A stretch of DNA of 64,000 nucleotides from an uncultured Eubacteriales bacterium (GCA_934511365.1 CAKSWC010000001.1:124001-188000); one strand, 5' to 3'. Counted from the first letter of the stretch, positions 1 through 7,219 are shown. Program-made: numbers and translations. The notes: generated by a model from the letters alone, not told the origin.

Positions 1-1346
1 GGATAAAGATAGGTGTAGCCGTCAACGGTTTTTGTTGTGCAAACAACAAGCAATATTATCACAAGCCCGGCAATAAAGCCCCAAACTTTAAATATCGCCG
101 TGAGTATCAAAAGCAGTGTCCGCGAAATTTTTATCGCGTATCCAAGCTCATAGCTCGCCTGGGTGAAGTTTGAAATTGCGGCAAAGGCCATGAACAAAAC
201 AACCTCCGAAACAAACCACCCGGACGAAACCGCAAATTCTCCAAGAACAAGCGCACCGACAACGCTGAAAGAATTGCTCAGCGCACTCGGTGTGTTCAGC
301 GAGGCAAGGCGCAGCGTGTCAATCACAAACTCAATGACCAAAAGCTGCGCAATGAGCGGAACGCTGTTCGGCTCTTTCACAAGCAGAAATTTGAGCCCCT
401 CAGGAAGCCTTTCGCCGTAAAGAGTCAAAAGGTACCACGCCGGAACAAGCAGCAGCGACAACGCAAAAACAACCGCGCGGACATATCGCAGAAATGTTCC
501 TATCATCGGCGGAAAGTAATAGTCGTTGATATCCTGAACAAAATCAAAAACACCGGTCGGAAGAATCATTGCCGAGGGTGAACCGTCCGCAAGAACAACA
601 ACATTTCCGTCATAAATGCACGCAGCGGCGGCGTCCGGGCGTTCGGTGTATCGCACCTTTGGAAACGGATTCCACGGCTGAGACGGAACAAGACATTCCT
701 TGAGGCTTTCCTGGCTCATTGTCAGGCTTGAAACCTCGATTGAACGCAGTTTTTTGCTTATTGAGGAGAGCTGCTTTTTGTTCACGCAGTCCTCAAGATA
801 GCAAACAACAACATCCGTTTTGGACTCGCTTCCAATTTGAAACGCCTTGAACGTCAGCTTCGGGTTGCGTATTTTTCGGCGTATCAGCGCCGTGTTGAAA
901 ATCACCGTTTCAACAAAACCCTCGTGCGAGCCGCGCAGAACCTTATCCGATTCCGGCTCCTGAACATCGCGCGCCGGATAAGTTCGCGCGTCAATAATAA
1001 TTGCTTCGCTGTAGCCCTCAACTATCATTCCGATTGCACCGGAAAGAACAAAGGTTGTGAAAGTTTCAAGGCTTTTTTCAACGCTTGACTCGATATAGGT
1101 TATGTGACTGTCCAAAAGATCCTTTGCAGTTGGGCAGTCCTTCATCTCTTTTTCCGTAAGCTTGCTGATATATTCAAGCATTTTTTCAAACATCTCGTCT
1201 TTGACAAAGCCGTCAATGCAGTAAAACGTCACCCTTTTTCCGCCGGCTTTAATGCGCTTAACAAGGATATCAAAGCTCTCCCCTATCCTCAGCTTTCGGT
1301 TTATCATTGCAAGGTTTTCTTCATAGCTTTTTTCAAAATCACTCAT
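1..1346 (-). CDS. GerA/SpoVAF-family spore germination protein (3' end cut off by window edge)
   Basis: The minus strand reads continuously from ATG at 1346 to the left edge, about 448 codons with no stop. The first ~270 residues are soluble (start MSDFEKSYEENLAM; later the GerA-type stretch SSVEKSLETFTTFVLSGA). Hydrophobic segments follow (FLRYVRAVVFALSLLLVP, PLIAQLLVIEFVIDTLRLAS). This is the layout of GerA A-subunits and SpoVAF, inner-membrane proteins of the spore that take part in the germinant response or in ion/DPA release. Family members are usually ~490 residues, so ~40 are missing. A short hairpin overlaps the Shine-Dalgarno region and a sigma-G-like promoter lies upstream. The family is confident; GerKA versus SpoVAF cannot be settled without the neighbours beyond the edge. 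Confidence 0.88.
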   Translation of the reverse strand, partial: MSDFEKSYEENLAMINRKLRIGESFDILVKRIKAGGKRVTFYCIDGFVKDEMFEKMLEYISKLTEKEMKDCPTAKDLLDSHITYIESSVEKSLETFTTFVLSGAIGMIVEGYSEAIIIDARTYPARDVQEPESDKVLRGSHEGFVETVIFNTALIRRKIRNPKLTFKAFQIGSESKTDVVVCYLEDCVNKKQLSSISKKLRSIEVSSLTMSQESLKECLVPSQPWNPFPKVRYTERPDAAAACIYDGNVVVLADGSPSAMILPTGVFDFVQDINDYYFPPMIGTFLRYVRAVVFALSLLLVPAWYLLTLYGERLPEGLKFLLVKEPNSVPLIAQLLVIEFVIDTLRLASLNTPSALSNSFSVVGALVLGEFAVSSGWFVSEVVLFMAFAAISNFTQASYELGYAIKISRTLLLILTAIFKVWGFIAGLVIILLVVCTTKTVDGYTYLY

Positions 1347-1353
1347 TAAATCA

Positions 1354-1369
1354 CCGACAGTATTGTCGG
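1354..1369 (-). promoter_or_regulatory. Hairpin over the ribosome-binding site of the GerA-family gene
   Basis: CCGACA (1354-1359) and TGTCGG (1364-1369) form a perfect 6-bp stem with a 4-nt loop, ending just before the start codon at 1346. The only Shine-Dalgarno-like bases (GGTGA) lie at the edge of the 3' arm in the minus-strand RNA. Folding could lower translation. The same hairpin followed by a T run on the plus strand would also suit a plus-direction terminator, but no plus-strand gene precedes it. Confidence 0.4.
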
Positions 1370-1392
1370 CTGTTTTTTTGCCTTTTATTCAA

Positions 1393-1422
1393 ATGAATGA
1401 TATTTCCGACTAAATATATGCC
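1393..1422 (-). promoter_or_regulatory. Candidate sigma-G promoter for the GerA-family gene
   Basis: On the minus strand GGCATA (1417-1422) is followed after 17 nt by CATTCAT (1393-1399). This resembles the forespore sigma-G consensus (TGHATR, 17-18 nt, CATWMTA) with the two final -10 positions off. Germination receptor genes are classically sigma-G dependent, so location and sequence agree. Confidence 0.45.
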
Positions 1423-1425
1423 GCC

Positions 1426-1455
1426 AAAAAAGGGAGCGTCTCAGGCAACGCCCCC
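1426..1455 (-). terminator. Intrinsic terminator after the SpoIID-like/peptidoglycan-binding gene
   Basis: The minus-strand RNA forms a GGGGGCGT/ACGCTCCC stem with a loop of about 8 nt, followed by six U (complement of A 1426-1431). It sits just after the stop at 1471 and separates that gene from the GerA-family gene. Confidence 0.75.
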
Positions 1456-1470
1456 GAAAAATCCGACTGC

Positions 1471-2820
1471 TTAAAATATTCTATATCCGTTATAAAGTTC
1501 AACGATTGCATTCCACGTCAGCGGACCGACATATCCCGTGACCGGCATTCCGTAAAGCGACTGCACCGCCTCAACCGCACTGACTGTCTGAGGTCCGTAT
1601 ACTCCGTCAACCGTTACCGGCGGTACGGCGGCAAGATTTTGCGAGATGACGTTAAGATAGGTCTGAAGCTGTTCAACCGCCTTTCCCGTTGCACCCTCCG
1701 TGATGACGTAGCCCGGGTAAAGCAGCGATGAATAGCTTTTGTATTCATACGGCAGAGAGTTTATCGTTTTCCGGTATTCGTCAATAATTGCGTCCCATGT
1801 CTGCTCACCAACAATGCCGTCCGCCGTGAGATTATGCTCGCTTTGGAACGTGCGCACCGCGTCCTCTGTGCTTTGGCCGAATATTCCGTCAACGTCAATA
1901 TCCGGCAGAGAGTTATTGAACCTTGAAAGAAACTTGAGGTAATACTGAATGATGCTGACCGGCTGTCCTCTGTCTTTGAGTCTGAGCGGATATGGAAAGA
2001 GTCTTTCCGCCTCGGTTATTGTGATACCCTCGGAATATAATTCCGAAAGACGCTTCACGCCGTTATATATCCGCCTGATTGCGTACCACGTTGCCTCGCC
2101 GACAATTCCGTCCGGAGTGAGGTTAAAAATCCGCTGAAACTGTTTAACGGCGTTTTCCGTTGTCCGCCCGAAAGAACCGTCCGTGAGCGGAATTTTCGGA
2201 ATGCTCGGATAGTTCTGCGCAATTCTGTTGAGCCAGCGCTGAATTTCAAGAACATTGTTTCCAACATTGCCAACGCGCAGCGGTACCCCCGGATAGGTTT
2301 GAAAAGTTGGTGCAACATCGGCTCGGCGCAGATTGATATCATCGCCGTAGTAATACTGCAAAATTTCATAGGGCGAATATCCGCGGTTTGCAAGAGTGAC
2401 CGTTCCCCACTGGGAAAGACCCGGACACTGAACATTGATTCCGTCGCAATACTCGGTGTAATACGGCTGAACCGTTCCCTGCTTCACAACATAGGTGTTA
2501 AAAATTTCATCCACAATTTGAGATATGTTTCCGAAATAGTCGCGCCCATACTGAAAGGCCTGGTCATACTGCGTTGAATTTGTAATGTCAAAATCATAGC
2601 CCCTTGAGCGGTAGTATTCAAGAAATATCCGGTTGAGCGCGATTGAAATTTGAGAAATAATGTTTGCCCTTATTGCACTTTCGGGCCATGTTGGATAAAT
2701 CTCGCTTGAGGCAACATTTTTAATGTAATCAACAAAAGGAACGGTAACATTTTTTGCGTTCGAGCCCGGAGGACCGAGGTGAACGGTGATGTATTCGGGA
2801 ACAACAACGGCGTCAGGCAT
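1471..2820 (-). CDS. SpoIID-like domain protein with three peptidoglycan-binding repeats
   Basis: 449 residues. The N-terminal third resembles the SpoIID/LytB fold: SSEIYPTWPESAIRANIISQ corresponds to the E-x-P...EALKAQAVAAR block of SpoIID transglycosylases, and GLSQWGTVTLANRGYSPYEI to the later GxSQxGA...YEEIL block. The Glu residues near 40 and 47 are kept, so activity is possible but unproven. Three PG_binding_1 units follow (about 185-255, 285-350, 375-445), each with the DGxxGxxTxxAVxxFQ pattern. No signal peptide is visible. It overlaps the upstream low-complexity protein by 8 nt, so the two are co-translated. I infer a role on spore cortex or coat peptidoglycan because of the partner, the absence of a secretion signal and a sigma-K-like promoter. 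Confidence 0.8.
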   Translation of the reverse strand: MPDAVVVPEYITVHLGPPGSNAKNVTVPFVDYIKNVASSEIYPTWPESAIRANIISQISIALNRIFLEYYRSRGYDFDITNSTQYDQAFQYGRDYFGNISQIVDEIFNTYVVKQGTVQPYYTEYCDGINVQCPGLSQWGTVTLANRGYSPYEILQYYYGDDINLRRADVAPTFQTYPGVPLRVGNVGNNVLEIQRWLNRIAQNYPSIPKIPLTDGSFGRTTENAVKQFQRIFNLTPDGIVGEATWYAIRRIYNGVKRLSELYSEGITITEAERLFPYPLRLKDRGQPVSIIQYYLKFLSRFNNSLPDIDVDGIFGQSTEDAVRTFQSEHNLTADGIVGEQTWDAIIDEYRKTINSLPYEYKSYSSLLYPGYVITEGATGKAVEQLQTYLNVISQNLAAVPPVTVDGVYGPQTVSAVEAVQSLYGMPVTGYVGPLTWNAIVELYNGYRIF

Positions 2821-3748
2821 TCTTTTCTCCGCCCTTCATCAGAAGTTCGTTAGGCTCGCTTTCCGTAACATCGGTGTCTGACTCATCGGTTCCGAGCGGA
2901 AGGAGCTGTATGTTCTGGATTGACTCAACCCCGGAAAAAACGGGGACGCCAAGATATTGACGCTTTTGAAACTTCGGATGGGAAACGGTGATGTCATACT
3001 GTGCATACGGCGGATTTTCCTGCGGAGACTGGGAGAACACCTTTTTTGGCGCCGGAAGCAGCAAGCTTCCAACAATTCCGTTTGTGTTTGTGTAGCCGTC
3101 AAAATAGACCTTTTTGTTGTCTTTTCCGGTAATGACAACATGAGCGGAGGACACCGGATAAGCACGATTCGCCATAAAGACCTGAACTTTCAGTGCGCCG
3201 AGCGATTCGGGAAACGGTTCGTTTTCTTCAAAAACGGCTTCGTTGTCATCCGGTATATCTCTTTCGCTTTGGAAATTATTCTCCCCCTCCGGCCTTTCTT
3301 CCGCCGCCGGAGCTGCTTTCGGTTCGTTTTTCGGCTCTTCGGCCGCCGTTTTTTCACTCAAAGCTTCACGCGGGTTTTTAAGTCCGAGTGTTTCGCGCAA
3401 AATGTCCGTCTCCTCGGCTTCCGGCCGCGTATCTGAAGCGGCGGCAAAAACCGGTTTTGCGGAAAATTCCGGTTCAGTCTCGGAAAAAACCGGTTCGGCG
3501 GAAGTTTCCGGTTCAGTCTCGGAAAAAACCGGTTTTGCGGAAGTTTCCGGCTCAGTCTCTGAAAAGACGGGGGCGGCGGAAGTTTCCGGTTCAGTCTCTG
3601 AAAAGACAGGAGCGGCGGAAGTTTCCGGCTCAGTCTCGGAAAAAACTGGTTCGGCGGAAGTTTCAACAATTTCTTTTTCTATTGAGCGGCGCTTTGCGTC
3701 AATCAGTTCTTTTTTATATCGTTCGATCATTGAATCAAAGCTGTTCAT
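2813..3748 (-). CDS. Repeat-rich protein with C-terminal carboxypeptidase-regulatory-like beta domain, spore-associated candidate
   Basis: I place the start at ATG 3748 because AAAGGTG lies 6 nt before it; a GTG at 3757 overlaps that site. About 311 residues. A short charged helix (1-28) leads into about six copies of a 13-residue unit (pattern ETSAxPVFSETEP, residues 29-105), then an acidic spacer. A C-terminal domain (about 185-290; LGALKVQVFMANRAYPVSSA, then a VYFDGYTNTNG turn) looks like a transthyretin/CarboxypepD_reg-type beta sandwich. This domain often accompanies clostridial SpoIID-like/PG-binding proteins. The gene overlaps the next by 8 nt. The function is probably structural or linking; no enzyme motif is seen. 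Confidence 0.7.
   Translation of the reverse strand: MNSFDSMIERYKKELIDAKRRSIEKEIVETSAEPVFSETEPETSAAPVFSETEPETSAAPVFSETEPETSAKPVFSETEPETSAEPVFSETEPEFSAKPVFAAASDTRPEAEETDILRETLGLKNPREALSEKTAAEEPKNEPKAAPAAEERPEGENNFQSERDIPDDNEAVFEENEPFPESLGALKVQVFMANRAYPVSSAHVVITGKDNKKVYFDGYTNTNGIVGSLLLPAPKKVFSQSPQENPPYAQYDITVSHPKFQKRQYLGVPVFSGVESIQNIQLLPLGTDESDTDVTESEPNELLMKGGEKNA
3446..3664 (-). repeat. 39-bp in-frame tandem repeat (about 5.5 copies)
   Basis: Five near-identical 39-bp units plus a degenerate sixth encode the 13-residue motif ETSAxPVFSETEP. Units differ mainly at one residue (E, A or K before PVF) and at synonymous sites. Being a multiple of three, copy number could vary without breaking the frame. 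Confidence 0.92.
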
Positions 3749-3776
3749 ATCAATCACCTTTCATTTGTAATCACAG

Positions 3777-3805
3777 TATTTTATGAAAGGAGAAATGAAT
3801 GGGTG
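3777..3805 (-). promoter_or_regulatory. Candidate sigma-K promoter for the repeat protein/SpoIID-like pair
   Basis: Minus strand: CACC (complement of 3802-3805), 16 nt, CATAAAATA (3777-3785). This matches the late mother-cell sigma-K pattern (mACm, 16-17 nt, CATANNNTA) and lies ~30 nt upstream of the start at 3748. It would fit expression in the mother cell while coat and cortex mature. Confidence 0.5.
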
Positions 3806-3896
3806 ACAAGATTGAAGTTGATATCAAAAAACAACAGTCATAGCCCCTGAGACCGAATTCACCTTTGATTTGCCTTATCTTTTTGTCTCTGAATAA
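3799..3896 (+). pseudogene. Small ORF (about 32 residues) interrupted by a one-base slip in an A run
   Basis: AAAGGAG is followed 7 nt later by ATG at 3799. Frame 0 reads MGDKIEVDIKKQQS and stops at 3841. If the six-A run at 3826-3831 had seven A, or if the ribosome slipped back one base, the frame would run MGDKIEVDIKKTTVIAPETE and on through FTFDLPYLFVSE to a stop at 3894-3896. The second part reads like real protein, so the gene was probably intact or is frameshifted. It overlaps the promoter of the divergent spore pair. Product unknown. A sequencing error in the homopolymer is the simplest alternative. Confidence 0.45.
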
Positions 3897-4009
3897 CCCA
3901 ACATCAAAACTCCAAAACTTCAAACCGCCGCCTGACGGTCTTGGCAAAATATCAACTCCTTTTCCCGGATTGAATTTTCAACATCCGTTCAATTTCTCTC
4001 GAATTTTCT

Positions 4010-4028
4010 CGAACAAATGTTCTATAAT
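4010..4028 (+). promoter_or_regulatory. Candidate LexA (SOS) operator overlapping a TATAAT box
   Basis: CGAACAAATGTTCT at 4010-4023 matches the Gram-positive LexA/DinR box (CGAAC-N4-GTTC type) and runs directly into TATAAT at 4023-4028. A GGAGA follows at about 4045 on the plus strand, but only a ~30-codon reading frame lies downstream. The site is good; a target gene is not evident. Confidence 0.5.
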
Positions 4029-4118
4029 TAATTGTAGAGCGAAAAGGAGAAGTTGTCAAGATTTTCGGCGGATATTTTGCCGGAAAAAATTTTTGAAATC
4101 CGTGGAAAAAGTTGCAAG

Positions 4119-4141
4119 TTGGATGTTAGATTTTGGATGTT
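4119..4141 (+). repeat. Dispersed 23-bp intergenic repeat, copy 1
   Basis: This 23-bp stretch (starts TTGGATGTTAG, ends TTGGATGTT) recurs exactly, in inverted orientation, at 9337-9359. It is internally repetitive (TTGGATGTT at both ends) and lies just after the stop of the small Cys-rich gene. Confidence 0.8.
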
Positions 4142-4359
4142 TACAATTTAAATTCGTCCTCGGTGAAATCGGCGTTCAGCTTGATCCTTTTTGGAACGCG
4201 CTTGAGCGGGTCATAGCGGAAAGAGGAACAGCAGCCCTCAAAAGCAACAACGCCGCGCTTTTTGCAAAGGACAACGCTCCTGTCAGAGGGAATAACGCCC
4301 TTTTGGCAGTGTCCGCAGCATTTTTCATAGTTCTTGCCGTCAAAAAGCTTTTGCCTCAT
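4141..4359 (-). CDS. Small cysteine-rich protein (72 aa), probable metal-binding, unknown function
   Basis: 72 residues with Cys at about 14, 15, 18, 32, 43 and 44 (KCCGHCQKG, VVLCKKRG, EGCCSSFRYD), resembling a small zinc-ribbon-like fold. The C-terminal half carries a DPLKRVPKRIKL block. AAAGGAGG lies 8 nt before ATG at 4359. It has its own housekeeping-type promoter (4389-4417) inside the end of ylbJ, so it is probably expressed independently of sporulation. Cys spacing and a strong RBS argue for a real gene; no function is recognised. Confidence 0.8.
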   Translation of the reverse strand: MRQKLFDGKNYEKCCGHCQKGVIPSDRSVVLCKKRGVVAFEGCCSSFRYDPLKRVPKRIKLNADFTEDEFKL

Positions 4360-4388
4360 ATGCGGCCTCCTTTGCTCAATATGAGGCT

Positions 4389-4417
4389 ATTATACCACAC
4401 ACTGTGAGGTATTTCAA
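4389..4417 (-). promoter_or_regulatory. Sigma-A promoter of the 72-aa Cys-rich gene
   Basis: Minus strand TTGAAA (4412-4417), 17 nt, TATAAT (4389-4394), with an extended TGG before the -10. The -35 overlaps the ylbJ stop codon. Confidence 0.8.
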
Positions 4418-5538
4418 CCTGCATTTCCTTTCCGCTTTTTTGAAAGAACAAAGTTGTTCCCCAGCATCAGCAGCGCACACATTGCAACAAGACAGAACGA
4501 AAGAAAAAAAGATGAACCGCAGGAATATGAAACGGATGTTTTTGTGTTCAAAAATGTTGGAACGAATTGCGGAAAAAGCTTCAGCAAAACCGAGCAGACC
4601 GCGGCGGAAAGCGCACCGTGAAGAAGCCTGAAAGAAAAAAAGACCGAAAGCTTGAGCTTTGAAAGAATCACGTCCTCCATCACCTGAAAATGGGTGCAAA
4701 GTCCGCCCCAGCCAACAATTCCGGCAACTATCTCCACCGGAAGAACGCGGCAGCAACGCCGGCAGCCGCAGGTGACCTCAAGAAGTGCGCCGCAGAAAAG
4801 CGAGGCATTTTCCCCGGGAAACAATCTGTCCGTGACCGAAAGCACGGCGGAAAAAAACAAAACGGAAAAACAGATGAAAAGCATTGACCGGCCGGCACTG
4901 CCTATTGCGCTCACAATGCTTTTTGAAAACGGCGTGAACTGCTCGTTGACCGAAAGAACGGGCACTTCTTCGGCTTCCTCGTTCTCTCCGGTGCTGACAA
5001 GGCGCGAAAAAAGGCCGAGAAGAAACGATGAAATAATGACCGAAAAAAAGATCACCGCGCCGCTCTCCTTTGAGCCGAGCATCATTGCGCCAACCGCACC
5101 GAGAGCAAAGGACGGCGAGGGATTGACGGCAAAAAGCAAAAGGCGGCGAAAGTCACGCCCCGTGATAAGCCCCTTTTCATAAAGCTGCCGGGCGCAAAAG
5201 GAGGCAGTCGGATATCCGCCGACAAGGCTGACAAGAACGGGACAAAAGCACGCGCCGCTCAGGGAAAAAAGGAAGAAAATGACCCTTTTGAAAGCCTTTC
5301 CGATTTTTCCGCAAAGAGGGCCGGAAACAAATATTCCGGAAACCACCATGAACGGAAAGAGCGAGGGAATAACAACCGAAAGGCACAGCGTCAGTCCCTC
5401 GCTGACGCTTTTTGCCGTTTCCTGCGGATAAAGCAAAAAGAAAAAGGAAAGGAGAAAAAGAAAGAACGCGATTGCCCCAAGGCGCAAAAGAACAAGACCT
5501 TTCAGGCTTTTTAAAACTCTTTTTAAATCTTTTTTCAT
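4414..5538 (-). CDS. ylbJ: Sporulation integral membrane protein, YlbJ family
   Basis: About 374 residues from ATG 5538 (GAGGG lies 11 nt upstream; a GTG at 5550 sits on top of it). The protein is very hydrophobic with about 8 membrane segments. It has the YlbJ/nucleoside-recognition (gate) features: VSEGLTLCLSVVIPSLFPFM near residue 45, VSLVGGYPTASFCARQLYEKG near 105, and NPSPSFALGAVG. YlbJ is a sigma-E mother-cell membrane protein needed for normal spore heat resistance in Bacillus. The gene is divergent from yqfC and the two share a palindrome that can serve as -35 in both directions. The length is near the usual ~400. Confidence 0.87.
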   Translation of the reverse strand: MKKDLKRVLKSLKGLVLLRLGAIAFFLFLLSFFFLLYPQETAKSVSEGLTLCLSVVIPSLFPFMVVSGIFVSGPLCGKIGKAFKRVIFFLFSLSGACFCPVLVSLVGGYPTASFCARQLYEKGLITGRDFRRLLLFAVNPSPSFALGAVGAMMLGSKESGAVIFFSVIISSFLLGLFSRLVSTGENEEAEEVPVLSVNEQFTPFSKSIVSAIGSAGRSMLFICFSVLFFSAVLSVTDRLFPGENASLFCGALLEVTCGCRRCCRVLPVEIVAGIVGWGGLCTHFQVMEDVILSKLKLSVFFSFRLLHGALSAAVCSVLLKLFPQFVPTFLNTKTSVSYSCGSSFFLSFCLVAMCALLMLGNNFVLSKKRKGNAG

Positions 5539-5563
5539 TGCAAAACGCACCCTCTTTCAATAA

Positions 5564-5593
5564 ATACTTATGCCGCTTCTTGGGGTGATATCA
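5564..5593 (-). promoter_or_regulatory. Candidate sigma-E promoter for ylbJ
   Basis: Minus strand TGATATC (complement of 5587-5593), 14 nt, then CATAAGTA. This matches the sigma-E layout (kmATAtt, 14 nt, CATAnnnT) apart from the final -10 base. The -35 palindrome TGATATCA (5586-5593) is shared with the divergent yqfC promoter. Confidence 0.45.
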
Positions 5594-5614
5594 TCGCCTC
5601 GAAAAGCATATTTT
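5586..5614 (+). promoter_or_regulatory. Candidate sigma-E promoter for yqfC-yqfD
   Basis: TGATATC (5586-5592), exactly 14 nt, CATATTTT (5607-5614), compared with kmATAtt-N14-CATACAnT. yqfC/yqfD belong to the sigma-E regulon in Bacillus, so sequence and knowledge agree. Confidence 0.5.
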
Positions 5615-5647
5615 GATATTGATAAGCTTTGAAAGGAATGGTTTGAA

Positions 5648-5917
5648 ATGCCAAAAAAACTCAGAGGAAGAATTGAGGAGCTTGCCGCGCTCGGAGCGGA
5701 AAATGAGCTGCGGCTTCCGCACATTGAGCTTTCCTCAAACCGCGAGGCAACGGTTGAAGGCTCCTGCGGAATTATTGAGTATGACCAAAGCGTTGTTCGC
5801 CTCAACTGCCGGGGAATAACGGTCAAATTCAGCGGAGACTGCCTTTGCATCAACAATCTTTCCTGCGACCGCGTCAGCGTTACGGGAGACATTGTTTCGC
5901 TTGAATTCGGAACATGA
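5648..5917 (+). CDS. yqfC: YabP/YqfC-family sporulation protein (YqfC)
   Basis: 89 residues, the normal size. It has the YabP/YqfC pattern of a basic start (MPKKLRGRIEELA), LPHIELSSNREATVEGSCGI, then alternating beta strands (VVRLNCRGITVKFSGDCL) ending in GDIVSLEF. AAAGGA is 10 nt before the ATG. It overlaps yqfD by 4 nt (ATGA), the standard clostridial yqfC-yqfD pair. Expected in the mother cell during engulfment; its molecular role is not known. Confidence 0.9.
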   Translation: MPKKLRGRIEELAALGAENELRLPHIELSSNREATVEGSCGIIEYDQSVVRLNCRGITVKFSGDCLCINNLSCDRVSVTGDIVSLEFGT

Positions 5918-5931
5918 AAGGAGAGAGAGAT

Positions 5932-7101
5932 TTGTTTGAACTTTTCAGGCTTTTTTTCGGCTATGTGAGGTTTCGTGCATACGGCGGCTTTGGCGAACGC
6001 TTTGTTAATCTTTGCGAAAGGCAGAAAATCAAGGTGCGCTCGCTCGTTTTTAACGCGGACGCTCTTGAGGGCTTTGTTACCGCTCGTGATTACAAAAAGC
6101 TGCGCGGTGTTTCAAAAAAAAGCGGGATGAAGCTTTCCTGCCTTTCAAAACACGGATTGCCGTTTTTTGTTTTCAAAAACAGGAACAGGGTCGGTCTTGT
6201 TTTCGGCGCGGCTTTTTTTGCCGTTTTCATGTGCATCATGTCTCTTTTTGTTTGGAGCGTTGACACGGTCGGGAGCGAAAACCTCAGCAGCGAGGAAATT
6301 TTGGAGACGGCAGAAAAGTTCGGCCTTTCGCAAGGGGCGTTCAAGCCGAAAATTGACGTTCATGAGCTTTCCGATTCAATGATAACCGAATTAAACGGGC
6401 GTTTGCTTTGGGCGGCGGTCAACATCTCCGGCTGCCGAGCGGTTATTGAGGTCCGCGATTACATTCAAAAGCCGGAAAGCAAAACCTACGGCGAACCGTG
6501 CAACATTGTTGCCGATTTTGACGGGCTTTTGCTCTCTTTGCAGGTGTATAACGGAACAAAGGCAAACCACGAAGGAAACGGCGTTAAAAAGGGCGATTTG
6601 CTCATCAGCGGAATTGTTGAGAACCGCGATTTTTCCAGCGTTTTCCGTGAGGCGCGAGGAAAAGTGACCGCTTTCCATAAAGACACGCTAACCTTTTCAG
6701 CGCCGGAAAATGAGGAACGCCGTGCCTATGTTAAAGAGGACAGCGTAAGCTTTTTGCGCTTTTTTCACCTGAAAATACCGCTCGGCTTTTTCAAAAAGGG
6801 CGGAAACTTTGAGCAGTATGAAAGCGAAAAACGGCTCAGACTCAAAGATATTCCCCTCCCGTTTGCCATTGTTAAGGAAACGCGGCTGTATTACACCGAA
6901 ACAAAAGAGGCGGACGAAAACGCCCTTGAGCGCGCCCTTGACGGCTACACGGCGCAGGCTTTTGAAAAATACGGCAACACCCTCGTTTTGAAAACGTCAA
7001 TATCGCTTTCAAAGAGCAAAGCCGGAGTTACCGTTTCCGGCGAGAATGAATGCATTGACTTTATGGGCAAAAAGCAAAAACTTTTGCTTGAAACAGATTG
7101 A
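5932..7101 (+). CDS. yqfD: Sporulation protein YqfD
   Basis: I prefer TTG at 5932 as start: AAAGGAG lies 8 nt before it and inside the longer reading from ATG 5914. About 389 residues. The N-terminus is FELFRLFFGYVRFRAYG, followed by a soluble section and one membrane segment near residue 85-105 (VFGAAFFAVFMCIMSLFVWS). A large outer domain (IDVHELSDSMITELNGRLLW, then a GEPCNIVADFDG block) fits YqfD, a sigma-E protein needed for efficient sporulation. It is followed after ~120 nt by phoH with its own promoter, the order seen in many Firmicutes. Confidence 0.9.
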   Translation: MFELFRLFFGYVRFRAYGGFGERFVNLCERQKIKVRSLVFNADALEGFVTARDYKKLRGVSKKSGMKLSCLSKHGLPFFVFKNRNRVGLVFGAAFFAVFMCIMSLFVWSVDTVGSENLSSEEILETAEKFGLSQGAFKPKIDVHELSDSMITELNGRLLWAAVNISGCRAVIEVRDYIQKPESKTYGEPCNIVADFDGLLLSLQVYNGTKANHEGNGVKKGDLLISGIVENRDFSSVFREARGKVTAFHKDTLTFSAPENEERRAYVKEDSVSFLRFFHLKIPLGFFKKGGNFEQYESEKRLRLKDIPLPFAIVKETRLYYTETKEADENALERALDGYTAQAFEKYGNTLVLKTSISLSKSKAGVTVSGENECIDFMGKKQKLLLETD

Positions 7102-7141
7102 TTTTTCGGTGAAAACGGCGAGAAAAATCTTCCCTTTTCTG

Positions 7142-7169
7142 TTCACAAATTCAAAAACTGTGGTATAAT
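7142..7169 (+). promoter_or_regulatory. Sigma-A promoter for phoH-ybeY
   Basis: TTCACA (7142-7147), 16 nt, TATAAT (7164-7169) with an extended TGG directly before the -10. It is placed ~50 nt upstream of phoH. Confidence 0.75.
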
Positions 7170-7219
7170 ATATCCGGTGAAATATATCAGACAGACGTTT
7201 GCTAAGGAGTGTTGCCCGG

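Noticed and set aside
3446..3664. Regular repeats resembling a CRISPR array
   Set aside because: Units are contiguous, without spacers, in frame with a coding sequence and encode a peptide repeat.
3865..4407. 180-codon plus-strand frame across the SOS box region
   Set aside because: Crosses the dispersed repeat and runs antisense through the well-supported Cys-rich 72-aa gene; no RBS at its start.
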